Below are positions 61,951 through 64,000 of a DNA stretch of 64,000 nucleotides, piece after piece. The notes beneath the pieces are model-generated. The model made no database searches. It was given only the letters and a program-made list of their open reading frames with translations, and had not been told where the DNA came from. The DNA lies in assembly GCF_024662015.1 (NCBI RefSeq), contig NZ_CP102480.1:3246001-3310000 (forward strand), written 5' to 3'. Both the position numbers and the translations under genes were made by a program. Origin of the DNA: Nisaea acidiphila (GTDB lineage Bacteria; Pseudomonadota; Alphaproteobacteria; Thalassobaculales; Thalassobaculaceae). How positions within the stretch are numbered: the stretch's first letter is position 1; each line of letters begins with the position of its first letter.

Positions 61951-62074
61951 GTCAAATTCTCCCTGGATTTCAGGGGCGCACAGACTGCCCCAGCGTAAGT
62001 GTCGCAAAGCTCCGTGTGGATCTTTTGGACGAAGATTGAATGTGTTGAGTCGTTCCTGTTGCGGTTCCGGGACA

Positions 62075-63208
62075 CTAGGCCGCGGCCTCGTTCGCGACCT
62101 GATTTCCGCCCGCATGTTCCGGATGATCTAGGCGGAGGCCGCTTTCCCGGTCGAAGAGATGCGTATGTTTCGGCGCGACCGAGAGGCCGATATCCTCGCC
62201 GATCTGCCAGTCGCCGGACTCTTCGACCGCGATGTTGCTGACCATCCGGCCGTTCGCGGTTTCGAGATGAACCAGACGGCTGGACCCGAGTTCCTCGATG
62301 AGGGAGATGCGGCCGCTCAGGCTGGCCCCCGCCTCGGCCGAGGCAGGGCGGAGATGTTCCGGGCGGATCCCGAGGCTCACCTCTTCGCCGCTCCGCGCGC
62401 CCTCGACGGCGCCCGCATCGACCGGCGTGCCGTCCTTCAGGCGGACCGTATAACCGTCGGTCCGGGCGTCCAGCGTGCCTTTCAGGAAGTTCATCGCGGG
62501 CGAGCCGATAAAGCTCGCGACGAACCGCGTCGCCGGCCGGTTATAGACATCGACGGGACGGCCGACCTGTTCCACCAGACCTGCATTCATCACCACCAGC
62601 CGGTCCGCCATGGTCATGGCTTCGACCTGGTCGTGGGTGACGAAGACGCTGGTGGCGCCGAGTTCGCGGTGCAGCTGCTTGATCTCGACCCGCATCTGCA
62701 CCCTGAGCGTTGCATCGAGGTTCGAGAGCGGTTCGTCGAACAGAAATACCTTGGGTTCGCGGACGATGGCCCGGCCCATGGCGACGCGCTGGCGCTGACC
62801 GCCCGACAGCTGGTTCGGGCGCCGGTGCAGGAGCTCGCCGAGGCCGAGGATGCCGGCGGTATTGGCGACCCGTTCCTGGATCTCGGGCTTCGGCACTTTC
62901 GCCAGTTTGAGCGAGTAGGCCATGTTGTCGAAGACCGACATATGCGGATAGAGCGCGTAATTCTGGAACACCATGGCGACGTCGCGCTCTTTCGGCGCGA
63001 GCGCGTTCACCACCTTGTCGCCGATGGCGATCTCCCCGCCGCTAATCGCCTCGAGCCCGGCGATCATGCGCAGCAGGGTGGACTTGCCGCAGCCGGAGGG
63101 TCCGACGATGACGACGAACTCCCCCGGCTCGAAACGCGCATCCAGCCCGTGAACCACCTGGGTCTCACCGTAGGATTTCCGGACCTCTCTCAGTTCGATG
63201 GTCGCCAT
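62075..63208 (-). CDS. ugpC: Glycerol-3-phosphate-type ABC transporter ATP-binding protein UgpC
   Basis: A 377-residue ATPase of the MalK/UgpC subfamily. Walker A is GPSGCGKST at about residue 38, the Q-loop [12 protein letters not shown], the signature [16 protein letters not shown], Walker [14 protein letters not shown], and the switch His in [11 protein letters not shown]. The C-terminal TOBE/OB region ([12 protein letters not shown]) is the MalK-type regulatory domain. It is the first gene of the ugpCBAE-type set here, 125 bases upstream of ugpB. GGGGCGGAGC precedes the ATG at 63208. Confidence 0.94.
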   Translation of the reverse strand: MATIELREVRKSYGETQVVHGLDARFEPGEFVVIVGPSGCGKSTLLRMIAGLEAISGGEIAIGDKVVNALAPKERDVAMVFQNYALYPHMSVFDNMAYSLKLAKVPKPEIQERVANTAGILGLGELLHRRPNQLSGGQRQRVAMGRAIVREPKVFLFDEPLSNLDATLRVQMRVEIKQLHRELGATSVFVTHDQVEAMTMADRLVVMNAGLVEQVGRPVDVYNRPATRFVASFIGSPAMNFLKGTLDARTDGYTVRLKDGTPVDAGAVEGARSGEEVSLGIRPEHLRPASAEAGASLSGRISLIEELGSSRLVHLETANGRMVSNIAVEESGDWQIGEDIGLSVAPKHTHLFDRESGLRLDHPEHAGGNQVANEAAA

Positions 63209-63369
63209 GCTCCGCCCCAAACAAAATGCATGTCAGGGGCAGAGCCTACGAAGCGGATTGGATCGGAACGGCGACTCCCTCATATCCGTTCGGTGAACAT
63301 AAGGTTTCGGTTCTGATATCGCCGTGCGCGCAAGCACTTAACCGAATGCTGGCACGGAACGTCGGGGTG

Positions 63370-63999
63370 TTAGGAGTTGCTGTTTCCGGAATGCGCCATC
63401 CGCTCGCCGGCCCGCACCGGTTCCGGCAGGCGGTTTTCCGGCGGCGCCAGCGGATAGACCCAGTCTTCGGAATGGTAGCAGGACGGGTGGTAGGCGAAGT
63501 TGAAGTCGACGATCAACCGCCCGTCGTCCGTCTGCCCGAGATCGGCGCTCTTGATGCTGTCCAGCACATAACGCCCGCCGCCATAGGTCTCGTTGCCGCT
63601 GGTGGCGTCTGTGAAAGGCAGGAAGAGGCCGCCGCCATAGCCTTCGATCCAGTAGAGCGTCAGTTCACCGCCGAGCTTCCCGGCAAGGCCTCTGGTGCGC
63701 GCCAGAGGCCGCAGCGCGATCTGCCCGTCGGCACCGATCTCCCCGGCGAGTACTTCGCCGGTCGCCGGTGCGGCGAGATCCACCTCGAAACGCAATTCGG
63801 GATCGTAATCGAAGAGCGGAATGCCGCCATATTGTGCCCGGCGTTCCGCCGGGATGGGCGATTGCTCGTGCCCGCGGAACAGCTCGTCCCGCGTCTCCCG
63901 CCAGAGCTGCCACGCGGTCTCCGGATCCGCGGCCCGTCTTATGTCGGTATAGAGTTCGGCCACCCGGCGGCGCCAGTCGGCCAGCGAAACGATATTCAT
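63370..63999 (-). CDS. DUF1684 protein
   Basis: A 209-residue protein resembling the DUF1684 family: DWRRRVAELYTDIR at the N-terminus, WQLWRETRDELFRGHEQSPIPAERRA, the LTLYWIEGYGGGLFLPFTDATSGNETYGGGRYVLD core and NFAYHPSCYHSEDWVYPLAPPENRLP near the end, with the conserved FNFAYHPSCxY ending. Members are of unknown function. The ATG at 63999 is the last complete codon in the window, so an upstream start cannot be excluded. It is 160 bases upstream of ugpC on the same strand. Confidence 0.85.
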   Translation of the reverse strand: MNIVSLADWRRRVAELYTDIRRAADPETAWQLWRETRDELFRGHEQSPIPAERRAQYGGIPLFDYDPELRFEVDLAAPATGEVLAGEIGADGQIALRPLARTRGLAGKLGGELTLYWIEGYGGGLFLPFTDATSGNETYGGGRYVLDSIKSADLGQTDDGRLIVDFNFAYHPSCYHSEDWVYPLAPPENRLPEPVRAGERMAHSGNSNS

Positions 64000-64000
64000 C

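Overview
The window is a GC-rich chromosomal segment with dense, often overlapping genes. The gene content points to an alphaproteobacterium, probably a marine or free-living member of the Rhodospirillales. Indicators are the order ruvCAB-ybgC-tolQRAB-pal-cpoB-tilS-ftsH-folP-glmM, the alphaproteobacterial families DUF1013 (TrcR), DUF1192, DUF465, DUF1638 and PAS_5, and a heterotetrameric sarcosine oxidase. I see no phage, insertion sequence, CRISPR array, rRNA or convincing tRNA. The assignment is inferred from gene content, not from a marker gene tree.

Left part (1-16 kb) is dominated by methylamine/betaine-type one-carbon metabolism: a pyrrolysine-free MttB-family methyltransferase, a D-threonine-aldolase-like PLP enzyme, a metallophosphoesterase, and a compact soxBDAG operon for THF-dependent sarcosine oxidation. 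Next come a PAS_5 protein, a large membrane-anchored protein of unknown function, a Tat-signal alpha/beta hydrolase behind palindromic operator-like DNA, and a class III aminotransferase.

16-37 kb holds accessory metabolism and regulation: a complete Opp/Dpp-type ABC transporter, a REP-like repeat, propionyl-CoA synthetase, a protein resembling a degenerate EAL domain, AzlCD, a GlxA-type AraC regulator, a small QueG-like iron-sulfur protein, TrcR, two tandem 3-hydroxybutyrate dehydrogenases, UbiX, a GNAT enzyme, an O-acetylhomoserine sulfhydrylase-like gene with hydrolase and thioesterase partners, and an Hpt-like protein plus response regulator.

37-53.5 kb is a conserved housekeeping block: YebC, the Holliday-junction machinery RuvCAB, the Tol-Pal envelope system, TilS, FtsH, FolP, GlmM and ThiD.

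53.6-64 kb is again accessory: a small DnaB-like ATPase, a protein with a lysozyme-like segment, a corrinoid protein-DUF1638-'virulence factor' trio, an apparently cytoplasmic subtilase, a ugpBAEC glycerol-3-phosphate-type importer, and a DUF1684 protein.

The most interesting theme is that the corrinoid trio near 56 kb and the MttB homologue near 1.4 kb look like separated halves of one B12-dependent demethylation pathway. It could feed dimethylglycine or sarcosine to SoxBDAG and methyl groups to tetrahydrofolate. DUF1638 and the 'virulence factor' protein are the poorly described members.
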